Origin: Hyphochytrium catenoides
Lineage: Eukaryota > Sar > Hyphochytriomycetes > Hyphochytriales > Hyphochytriaceae
NCBI GenBank assembly: GCA_900088475.1
Contig: FLMG01004013.1
Span: 8,426-38,150, forward strand
Direction of reading: 5' to 3'
Length of the DNA: 29,725 bases
The position numbers and the translations under genes were made by a program. The notes below the pieces were generated by a model that did not search any database, had not been told where the DNA came from, and was given only the letters and a program-made list of their open reading frames with translations. How positions within the stretch are numbered: position 1 is the first letter of the stretch; each line of letters opens with the position of its first letter. Of this stretch, positions 20,901 to 29,725 are shown piece by piece.

Positions 20901-23601
20901 TTGCTCTGCTTCTTGAGCTTCGAACAACTCGATGTCGGAGGCGGAGTACACCTGGAAGACCAGGGGAGTGAGTCACAAACTTCATGCGTCACCGGTCACT
21001 CAACAGCTGATGGTGACGAAGGAATTCTCAAAAAAGGTAAGGATGCAGACTTTCTGAAGTAGCTACATTGTAAAAGAAAGTTTGCGAGCACATCGTGGCG
21101 GAGAGCCTACGCTCACCATCCTATTGAGAAGCACCGGGATAAGCTGGCGTAGAAAATTCTTCAGAACTGCATGCAGTCTCTGGTCCACTTCACAAAAGGC
21201 AGACCAGAACTCGCAAGCTTCCAACGCCACTGCATGAGCAGGACAATTAGGCTCTGTGAGCTCTTCAATCACAGCAGTGGAGCTCTCTCTCTCTTGAACT
21301 CACGAGGATCCCCACCCAGTACGAAGCTGCATCCTTAGCTAACAATATTTCCAATGCTCTCTGTATGGCTATGTTTCTAGAATACCAATCTACTCACCGC
21401 CTTCGTCCTCGTCCTGTGTGGCTCTCAGCATGAATGTAGAAATGCTCTCAATGTGATCCACTATAAACTCGGGCGCGACGTCTAGCAAGGTCACGATTGC
21501 CTGGCATACGACCCGTCGAACCTGGGAAACGGCCAGGACAAGAGGACCGAAGTGGTAAGTCTAGAATAAGCAGTACTAAACGCCTTCTAAGCAGCCATTG
21601 ACTACCCTAGCCAATCGATTACCCTGACCAATCTGATCTAAGTTGCGGAGAGCATAGAATTAGACAAGGTGCAAGTTTAAGGGTGAAGATGCACCTTAGC
21701 GCTCGGGTCTTGTGCAAGTTGTGAAAGTCCTTGCAGGTAGTGGCTCATATTGGAGACTAGGACGCCTGGCTTTAAGAGTAAAAACTGGTTCGTGCAAGCT
21801 GGGCAGAGGAAATGTGTCAGAGTGTCGAAGGGGTCTGAGAGCACTTAGAGCTAGGATTGAATGGACAGCTAAACTGTCGAAAGCGAGCAGAAAGAGGATT
21901 GATGGGCACGCCCTGGCGGTATAAGTGGCGCGGCCCCTCCGTCCATCTTCTGTTTTGCAAACGCAAAGCAGAAGTAGCTGCACTACTTCGCTGCTTCCCC
22001 GCTCTTTCCAGCTCTACTCACCGACAGCATAGTATCGAAAGGTCTCGTTGGGGTGCTGGAAATATTGTATCCACTTCGGGATTAGCTGGTTGATGGGCCG
22101 CGAGACATCGTTGTTCAACTTCTCAGCGGCGTCCTCTGTCAGCTTAAAAAGTGCATTGAAGGATCCGTCTACTGCCGTCTGGTTTTGGGAGTCTAGCAGC
22201 TGAATGAGCGTAGGTACCAGCTCTGGCCACATTTCCGTCATGAAGAACGGGTTCGAATAGACAGAGGCCACCAGCTGTATGGACAGAGAAGGGATTCGCA
22301 AACAGAAGTGACTACGGATTACGATTTGAAAAATTAGGTGCCGATAAGGAGACAAAGGGAAGAGTTGACAGTGCCATGGAGTCGAGCAGAGGTTATGTAC
22401 GAGGGCCACAACGCTGAAAGCCCTATGTAAACCAGTCAAAACCTTGACAAGGGCAGAAGAGCTCTAGATCAACGAAAGGTAAGAGCGAGAAAAGGAACCA
22501 CACCATCATACGTGGTGTGAGCATTATAGGGGCGAAGGAAAAAGAGAGGAGGGGCGAGTGGAAGAAACACTGCTGCCCGTACCGTTCCCACAGTCTTTCT
22601 GATCAGTGGCGAGGGATCGCCAATGGCACTGAGCGCTTCTCTTCCCACGTAGACCTGCACATCTCTGGGAAGGGCCATGTATCCGTCAGTAGCACCATTG
22701 TCGGCATGCCCCTTGAGATTATTCTTTAGAAGGATGCCTAGTCATGTTACACCAGCGGAGAGCGATGTGACTCAGTCTTCCGAAAAATCAAGCCACCAAG
22801 AGAGAAAAGGGTCAAATATCTTTACAGAGAAAAGAAAGACGAGTAGAGAGAGCGAGATGCGAGAGGGGGAAGAGAGAGAGACGAGAAGATGGGAAAGAAG
22901 GCACCTATAGATAAATCGTATGTCCGAGACAGAGAACCACTAATCACGAGTAGCCTGGCTACCTGCCAGCTGCTTGATGTTAACGTCCAGTTCTGTTGAC
23001 GCGATCCTTGCTAAAATATGGACCAGATATTTGTTGAACTCTGGATCCTGATTAAAGCGCTGGATCACCTGATGGTATAAAGTTGAGTGAGCAAGGAGGT
23101 TGGGCGAAGCGAGAGTATGACGGACGAAGTTGTGAGGGCCTTGGTGAGGTTATGGACACGTAGAGACAGAGGAAGCAGACTGGCAGAGAGAAGGACCATA
23201 GATGACAGATGAGATGTGAACAGGCGAAGAGGCAATCGGGAACAGCAGAAGAGATGGGGAGGATAAAGCGACTAGCTAGCACAGAGGAGACGCAAAAGTC
23301 AAGGATCTTCTTTGTGGCCCCATACCCCCAGGGCTTGCTGATGATCATCCTTGTTCGTAGATGAGCAGGCTCCTAACACCTATGAGCATGTCAGAATCAG
23401 CTTAACCGCTATGGACTGTTCGTATCTGAGGCTAAGGATAAAGAGCTTCGGTATGGAATATAGATACCAGAGACTACTGGAGGGCAAAGGATCGATTGTC
23501 AGGAAGGTTAAAGAAAAGGATTATGAGCAGATTTCACTTAGAGTTAGGCAGACCTTCACAATCTCACGCAAGCTGTCGGGCTGCGGTGTCCAATCCGCCA
23601 T
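17266..23601 (-). CDS. TNPO1: Transportin-1 / karyopherin beta-2 nuclear import receptor, complete, 20 exons (899 aa)
   Basis: Exons in order: 23601-23554, 23379-23326, 23068-22963, 22737-22583, 22274-22022, 21798-21695, 21521-21398, 21229-21117, 20951-20826, 20740-20591, 20363-20220, 20087-19890, 19806-19610, 19545-19404, 19096-19012, 18883-18818, 18657-18482, 18257-18099, 17805-17593, 17352-17266 (TGA). They sum to exactly 900 codons with every phase matching; human TNPO1 is 898 aa. It is a HEAT-repeat importin that binds PY-NLS cargo and Ran-GTP. Diagnostic stretches include [22 protein letters not shown], the acidic HEAT-8 loop (362-377) followed by [117 protein letters not shown] and [10 protein letters not shown]. 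The first Met ([16 protein letters not shown]) aligns with the family N-terminus. Introns are 64-310 nt. Nothing is missing or broken. Confidence 0.96.
17888..17960. repeat. TTTC/CT microsatellite in a transportin intron
   Basis: A run of TTTC units is followed by 24 perfect CT units (17913-17960). It lies in the 293-nt intron 17806-18098 of the minus-strand transportin gene, where it reads as GA repeats near the middle of the intron. Plus-strand and minus-strand open frames through it give poly-SL and poly-ER peptides, which are artefacts. Confidence 0.9.
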
Positions 23602-24863
23602 CTGTCCCAATGAGAGACTTGATAGGGACAACAATTCTTAGCTATTCTTCCACCTTTCTCTCTCTCTGTCCTGACTCTCTGCGTTAGAGAAGGGAAGATC
23701 ACGTGCTGCCAGGACGGAGCCAGTCCATCCACTACCTATCGTGCCTTGACAGCCTAATCAATAAGCTATTCAAACATAAAAAGAGAAACGCTGTGAGCCA
23801 CTTGCGGCCGCATAAGACATGTTAGACTGATCAGAACCTACCGCCTAGCGTCAGCCTAGTCTATCCTCTCATCAAACTTGCCCTGCGGCCACGATTCGTC
23901 GCAACTGCCTTCGGCTTCCAGCCGTCAAGCTCGCACAATGCCGATGAGCTCTATAATGGAGCGGAGGCTGAGCAGGAGGCGAGGACAAGGGATCACGCCA
24001 GCGTCGTAGGAACCAGATGGTTGAGATGGGAACACGGGCGCAGGGCGACCAGGACCAGGACCAGGACCAGGACTTGGGGCGCTTATGGAGCCAATAACCA
24101 AGCAAACAGCCGTCTCTGCTTCTCAGTTGCTGGGGCAAGCAAACCTCTAAAACCCCAAAAATCTTGTGGTCCATTGACCAATCATAGTCTATAACACTGT
24201 ACATGTCCAGGACGTCGGATCCAAAGGGCGTGTATAGTCTCAATAAACCATAAAGTTTCCTCCCAAGGTGTCCTGAATGTTTCAGCTTACCGTCCATAGC
24301 TGTTATTTACCAACCCCCATAAGCTTCCTGAAGTATTTGAAAGGTATTTATTGGCAAGCGGCTAGTCTTGGGTAACATGGATCTATTGGCCGTTAGCGGA
24401 CGGCAAGTGAGAATGCAGATCCAACCAAACCAACAAGCGCGAGCTGCGGCGTCCCATCAGCCCATCAACCTTGATCCGTCCAAGACCAACGCATGCGGCT
24501 CCGCCTCCTGCCTGCCTCATGTCCAGCGCTCGGTCTGGGCTTCTTTCTATCCAGTAGAAGGGAGCGGACAAGAACGATTGACATGCCAGGAGGACAGCAG
24601 TCATTTACTATGCACAATATAGCCCATGAGAGCTCCAATTATTCCGAGGAACCTTTCTCTGAGCCTTGACCGTCTGCTGGGAGCTGCCTGGTGTTGCTGG
24701 AGAGAAAAGGGGGTAGAGATGTAGGATGGGCGGACTCTCTCGCTGCAGCTTTAAGCTCTGGAGCTTGCCTGGTCGTTCGAGTCCAGCAATGAATGCCAGA
24801 CGCCTTAGCTTGCCTCTATAGTAGGGGCGTTGCGGGTACCTTCCAGACTGCTTTCTGTCCAGC
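23602..24863. other. Spacer between transportin start and CCDC112-like 3' end
   Basis: Should contain the transportin promoter (both flanking genes are on the minus strand) and the 3' UTR of the coiled-coil gene. The largest frame is minus 24297-23872 (141 codons from ATG). Part of it is SWSWSWSW from a hexamer repeat and I do not recognise it, so I leave it uncalled. A plus-strand frame from 24368 (84 codons) is also unrecognised. Confidence 0.5.
24047..24073. repeat. GACCAG hexamer repeat, about 4.5 copies
   Basis: Four perfect GACCAG units and part of a fifth, in the spacer upstream of transportin. It is a short minisatellite with no visible function. Confidence 0.85.
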
Positions 24864-27800
24864 CTACAGCTGCGATAACCCTTTGCGCCATTCAGGGACT
24901 GCTCTGCTCCCAAAGGGCCGATGTCCGTAAAGTTTGCCTGGCGCATGCACGGCACTCTCCGCGCCCACAATGTACTCATCGTGGGCTGATTTCTGTCCAT
25001 CTTCCGGAACTTTCTTCCTCTCGCCTTTGTGACTCTGACAGACAGCAACTGACGTTATTCATCGTGTCCACTCGTAGCCCTTTGACCTCTTGAATGGTTC
25101 TCTACCTTGAAGGCCTTTGTCTCTTGGAAAAGCCTGAGCGGATCTCTGGGGCCCTTAGGCACCGCCGCGACGTCTTCTGGTAGTACTGCGCCTTGATTCC
25201 TTAGTACTTCTTTCTCTACCTCCTTTCTCTTCTGCTGACCCAGCTCCTTGTATTGTACCAGCCTCTCCTGCACTCGTTGCTCTATCTTGGCCTAGAGGAA
25301 CACGCAAGATCAAAAGCTGGCGCCTTTGAGGCTCTCATTCTGCACCACTTCTCAGCCTAAGGAAGTCTCACTTTTCCTGGTCTGTTCTCATGCCCGTGTC
25401 TCAAAATAACTACCACCATGATCCACTCCATTCCTGCTTAGTCCTCCTCTTGCTCCTGTTCACTTAGATTGTTTCCTTCTCGCAGCCATAAAGTTATGTA
25501 ACTCAAAGGGAAAGATCTGACTTGCCGTCTAACTAGACAATAAACAGCTTACCAGAGACTTTCTTCGGTCTGCTCTCGTTCTCTCCCGTTTGGCTTCTTC
25601 TTCCTTCAGCTTCTTCTGTTCTTCCTCTTCTTTCTGTCTCTTCCGCTGCGCAAGCTGCTGCTTAACCTCTGCTCTGCGTCTCATTTCTTTCTCAAGTTCA
25701 GATTGTCTCCTGGCCTTTTCTCTTTTTGCCCTTTCTTGCTCTTGTTGCTGCTTCTTCTCATGAAACTCTCGTACAAGCTCTCTTTTGCGATCATTCTCGA
25801 GCTTCTTTTGGAGTCTGCTCTCAGCTCCGCCTTCCTTCACTGTACTATCTCCCGCTTCCGCCCCCATTGCGGGACGCTTATCGCTCAGACGTTCCGCTTC
25901 AGGGGAGCTGAGAAGCTCTTGCATTGATCGCCTCTACGAACATAGCAGGCAGTGAAGCCAAAGTTGAGGGACAGGGGATATGAAGTTTAGAGCCACAGTT
26001 AAAACCTGCCACGAGCAAAATTCCTGGCAATAGCTCACCTCTTCTTTCTCTTTTTCTTTCTCCTTCTTCCATCGCTCTACGAGGTCTCTCTTGGCTACTT
26101 TCAGAATCTCCAACTTGCAGAATGAGAGAAAGTGGGCCCGTATCGACCCTTCTGACTTATTTGGGATGCGAGAGGAACCCTCTACCTCCAGCCTTCTCAA
26201 ACGCGCTTCCTCCCTGCCGAAGTCGAGAAAGGCGGACAGGATACAGACAAGTCAAGACGAGATATTAAATATAAAAGCAACAGCCCGATGTTACAGAAGG
26301 CGAGGAAGGAAGTAGAACCGTCATCCATCCGAGAACCTAGTAGTCTGTAGGTTCCGGAACTGCGGGCGTGAGATAGGTACACGACAAGATGACTTTGGAA
26401 GACTTGAGAGGTATAAAGATGTGTGCAGCGAACAAGATAATCTTAGACATGTCTTACTTTGGTGCAAGATCTGTGAAGGGGTACTTCTCTATCAAGGACT
26501 GCAATCCTAGCTTCTGCACCAGCTGGAGGAAGACGTGATGATCATAGAAGTGCCATCCGCACTGCTCACCTAACTAGAAGATTGAGAAGGACAATTTTGC
26601 GTCAAGTGACAAAGGAGAAAGCGAGAAAGCGCAAGATAAGCGGAGGCGAAAGAAAGAGAGAAGCAGCACAGCCAGCAGCGAGCTTCAGCGCGCTGACACT
26701 AGTGATGTGATGATGCATGCAAGAGCAGACAGGATTACCGAAGCGATTTGGCGATTGAGACGATCTATCTCTTGGGTTGTCGCACTTTCACCGGTACGTA
26801 CAGCCTCTAAAGCTCCGGACGATCCTGAAGGTTTGGAAAGAACTCTTAGTAGCTTCCCTCTTATTGGGGTGTAGGTGGGCAAAGATAGACCTAGGTCTGC
26901 CTAGGCCAATTACCTGAAGAGCGTGTAGAGTTTCTGCCAATGCTCCGGGCGGAAGGCATCGAATCCCATAGTGCGAGTTGCTGCTCGAAGCGGGAGATCT
27001 GGGGATTCCGAAAGGCAATTCAGAGAATGACGAGAGCCCAAAGAGATGAGGGTCATTGTATATCCCTATTGCGGCTACTTTCCAACTCTTAATTGTGGGC
27101 TTGGTCCTCCGCTTTCCTCTTATCAGCTATCAGTTAGGTATCTAGAGCCACCCCTGTCTCATGTGTGTCCGGACCTACGTAGAAGCTTTGCCCTTCACTC
27201 TCTCTGTTAATTCGCCCTTGCACTTCCGCCTTCTTCCGTCTTCGCTCTTCTCACGTGAATTTCTCGTTCTTCCTAACCCTCCTTGCTGTTGTTCTTACAA
27301 ATCCTCTCGTCTTCCCAATTGATCTCTCATCTTCCTAATTGGTGTCTCACCTCTCTGTCTAACTCCCGCTCCTCCTCCATCAGAGCCCTGTACTTTGCTC
27401 GCTGTGTCTCCTTGAGCCCCAGCACTCCTTTTTCAAAACCCTCTATTTTCGCCTGCGGCAGTAAATGATCTTAGCCAGATAAGGGACCAGGGCAGTTCAA
27501 AAGCGTAGAACTTCCTCGGCGAACGTGGAGCCTGATAATAGATTGAGAAGGAACTGACACAAAGTGGTCACTAGCTGGGCATGGAGGTGGGAGGGGAAGA
27601 GAATAAAAAGGGGAACGGAGAACGGGGAAGATCTGCAAGGCAGTGAAAGAGAAAGGTAAGGCACACAAAGAATGCAAAGAGACCCGGAAGAAAGCAGAAG
27701 CGTCATGTGAGGAGGGGGTGGAATGTGAAAGTAAAAGGAAAGACAACCTGCAAAGCTAAAGACGAGTCTTTGCCCTGTCGGAGATCATGAACCAGTTTGG

Positions 27801-28326
27801 AGGCATCTCGAGAAAAAGACCGGAGGGAGGCAATGGCCTTTAAGAGGCTTCCAGTCTCTTGCAGCCGAGATCCAGCACTTTCTTTGTCCTCAGCATCCAA
27901 GCTCTGAAGAATCTGAACACAATGGAGAGGACAGAGGGCCGTTTGATTCGCTGAGAAGATTGAAGGTGAGAAGTACGACAGCGTTCAGACCAAATCCTAG
28001 CAATGTAGCTAGGGAACGACCCTTCTTTTGCTCTCTCTATTCTTTGACCTCTAACCTTCAAGCACCAGGATATACTTTGTCCCAGCATTCAAAAGAACAA
28101 CCTTAATTTGCCTTCCTTCCCTCTCCATCGCCTTTTAGTACTTTGCTTTCCTCTTCTCTGTGCTAAGCTTCTCAGATACATGGCTCGTCCTGTCCCCTAG
28201 AAGTAAATCTGACAGATGTCTTACCGCCTTAGTTTCCGAGGAGGCTCCTTGGCAGAGCAGCTTGATGTCTCTCTCTGCCGCGTGAGTCCTCTGTACGAGT
28301 TGATGGTATCCTTGCACCCACTCATG
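24864..28326 (-). CDS. CCDC112/CCDC148-family coiled-coil protein (main part; 5' exons listed separately)
   Basis: Phase-consistent exons in order: 28326-28225, 27912-27748, 27452-27351, 26998-26914, 26824-26739, 26573-26458, 26213-26039, 25933-25553, 25291-25106, 25034-24864 (TAG), about 522 codons. Family marks: the helical block with ALMEEERELDREISRFEQQL (27351-26914), the W/F motif CGWHFYDHHVFLQL (26458-26573), a long K/E/R/Q-rich coiled coil through 26039-25106 (KKEKEKEKEE, QLAQRKRQKEEEE), the DPLRLFQETKAFK motif, and the C-terminal HRPFGSRAVPEWRKGLSQL, like the PHRAIPxWRxG ending of CCDC112 and CCDC148. Animal CCDC112 is a centriolar satellite and cilium protein; a flagellar or basal body role here is inference. 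The join 26458 to 26213 is phase-correct, but the expected linker before the coiled coil looks short, so a small exon may be missed. The segment 26114-26185 may be a stop-free intron. Confidence 0.8.
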
Positions 28327-28498
28327 CTGCATCATAGACATCATCCCCCGGGGCGATAGAGAGTCAGAGGCGTGCAGAAGATAAGCGGTTCCAACATGAG
28401 GAGAAGAGAGAGACAGACTAGAGCCAAACTGAAGGAAAACACCTGATAATGGAGAGGATAAGGAGCGGAAGAGAGGCTCTTGCTGCCAGACAGCTTAC

Positions 28499-29677
28499 TT
28501 TTGCTCGCTGCTGTTCTTTCTTCCGCTCCCTCGCGTTGGGTTTACTTGTCTGAGGTTCTCTCTTGGAGAACGAAGTCCGGCCTCTGTGAAAAGATGAAGG
28601 AGATGGGGAAGAAGTGGCAGACTCTTCTCCATGGATACCGCTAGAGAGGATGTGGGGAAGACCGAGGGGGTGGAGAAAGAGGGAGAAGAGAGAGAGAGAG
28701 AGAGATGTCAAATTAAGGAGTACTGAGAACAGAGCGGGGGCGTGAATGGAACGAGAGGATGAGGCAGGATGAAGCGAAGAGGAAGTCGGAAAAGTGACTG
28801 ACCTTTCTCCCACCACCCATGCCGCTCGTAACTCTCCCAAAGGCCTGTTTGTGAAAGACGCTGAGAGAGAATCGTCATGCAAAAATTAATTGCAGATTAT
28901 GAGAGAGAAAAAGAGAAAGAGACAGAAACAAACAAAAAAAGAGGAGGGGAGGGAGAAAAGAGAGAGAGAGAGGGAGAGAGAGAGAGAGAGAGAAAGGAGA
29001 GAGAGAGAGAAAGAAGGAGACTGAGAGAGAGAGAAAGATTGTAGTCGGAAGGCGGAGGGCAGAGAGAGAGAGGAGATGCTTTGAGAGATGGAGATAGCGA
29101 GAAGAGATGTTGAGAGAAGAGGAGATGCAATGGAGGAAAGGTTGTACGGGAGAGGAGAGAGACTGAAGACGTGAAAGAAGAGAAGGAAAGTTGGAAGGAT
29201 AGAAGAGAATGCCAGCAGTGAGGTTACAGTCCAAGAGAACCTTCTCCTTCCTCTTCTGTTTGATGAGGCTGCTCCTCACGGGTTAAGAGCTTTTCTCCAT
29301 TTTTTATACTTTGCTCTTCTGCTCCTCTGTCGTCAAGCTTCCTTGTTGTCTTCTCTTCCAACATATTTCCTTCTCCTTCGAGGCTTGCAGCCTCTCCTTG
29401 AGGAGAAGAACGGCAGCACAAAAGACCGCCAGCAGAGAAAGAAAAGAGAGAGAGACCGGGAGAGGGGGAGAGAGAGAGGGGGGCAAGCCCAAAGGCTTAC
29501 ATGGTTGAAGGGCAGTAAGAGCAATAAAGAGTTCCAGGCGGAAGGACCATCGTTCTCGAGAGGAAGTTGGGCTGGGCCAGAGATGGAGGACTCTCTACTG
29601 TCCGAGTACGAGTTCTCTACGGAGGAAGAAGAGGCGCGACTTGCCGCTGCTGGGTGCTGCATCCGTCCTCTTCCCAT
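28499..29677 (-). CDS. Probable 5' exons of the CCDC112-like gene
   Basis: Exon 28583-28499 (RTSFSKREPQTSKPNARERK, ending GCAAAA/GTAAGC) joins in phase 0 to 28326. Exon 28860-28803 (ASFTNRPLGELRAAWVV) joins it in phase 2. A likely first exon is 29677-29501: ATG starting MGRGRMQHPAAASRASSSS and ending LLPFNH/GTAAGC. It is phase 0 and does not connect directly to 28860, which needs a phase-1 donor. A middle exon within about 29270-29400 ending TTAACCC/GTGAGG would supply that phase, but its acceptor is unclear. The encoded N-terminus is S- and R-rich and probably disordered. Confidence 0.4.
28680..29200. repeat. GA-rich intronic low-complexity tract
   Basis: Long GA/GAGAGG runs at 28688-28705 and throughout 28900-29110, in the presumed introns near the 5' end of the coiled-coil gene. 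On the gene strand they read as CT-rich. Open frames here give poly-LS peptides with no coding value. Confidence 0.8.
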
Positions 29678-29725
29678 TCTGATGGAGAGAGGGAGAGAGA
29701 AAAAAAGAGAGAGAGAGAGAGAGAG
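29430..29725. repeat. GA-rich tracts around the first exon of the coiled-coil gene
   Basis: GA repeats at 29440-29482 lie just inside the first intron. A second run from 29686 to the window end lies just upstream of the proposed start ATG (29677-29675). The latter is a CT run on the gene strand, so it may be part of the leader or core promoter. Confidence 0.7.

Noticed and set aside
23872-24297. 141-codon minus-strand frame
   Set aside because: Not recognised, partly made of SWSWSWSW from a hexamer repeat, and no splice partner; noted in the spacer entry but not called as a gene.
24771-24786. tRNA-like T-arm GGTCGTTCGAGTCCAGC
   Set aside because: No matching acceptor stem, anticodon arm or A box could be found on the 5' side within 100 bases.
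1-29725. Mobile elements, CRISPR arrays, viral remnants, toxin systems
   Set aside because: No transposase, reverse transcriptase, terminal repeat pair, regular spacer array or viral gene could be recognised on either strand.

Overview
This window is eukaryotic nuclear DNA from an intron-dense genome. Most introns I could place are 44 to 310 nt, GT-AG, and easy to trace because reading frame and phase agree across the junctions. The clearest lineage hint is a protein with tandem C-x4-C-x9/10-C-x2-H clusters of the kind called WRKY19-like zinc fingers, which are abundant in stramenopiles (oomycetes, diatoms, brown and other heterokont algae). A CCDC112/CCDC148-family protein, usually linked to centrioles and cilia, suggests a lineage with flagella. 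I therefore favour an intron-rich stramenopile or similar protist, but the species cannot be named from sequence alone. No prokaryotic operon, mobile element, CRISPR array, rRNA or convincing tRNA was seen.

Layout. About 0.7-4.5 kb (minus): a large multi-pass membrane protein of unknown family, apparently built from two related halves. About 4.5-8.6 kb: no confident gene, but palindromes and a cluster of CCAAT boxes. 8.87-10.02 kb (plus): the intronless WRKY19-like zinc cluster protein, with a TATA-like box about 0.5 kb upstream. 10.42-12.74 kb (minus): a complete 12-exon homologue of the chromatin protein DEK, including one GC-AG intron and a 27-nt microexon. 12.76-13.04 kb (minus): the 3' part of a CUE-domain gene whose stop lies only 12-46 bp from the DEK start codon. 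13.74-16.40 kb (plus): a complete 13-exon ribophorin I (OST1 subunit of oligosaccharyltransferase). 17.27-23.60 kb (minus): a complete 20-exon transportin-1/karyopherin beta-2. 24.86-29.68 kb (minus): a CCDC112-family coiled-coil gene, solid from 28.3 kb down and tentative at its 5' end.

The genes are ordinary cellular housekeeping and regulatory genes: chromatin (DEK), ER N-glycosylation (ribophorin I), nuclear import (transportin), a probable centriole/cilium factor, a probable transcription regulator and a membrane protein. Nothing indicates a shared pathway. WRKY19-like and DEK are convergent, as are ribophorin I and transportin. Exon models were made by hand from frame, splice motifs and remembered family alignments. 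Their internal consistency (predicted transportin 899 aa, ribophorin I 465 aa, close to known family sizes) is the main support.
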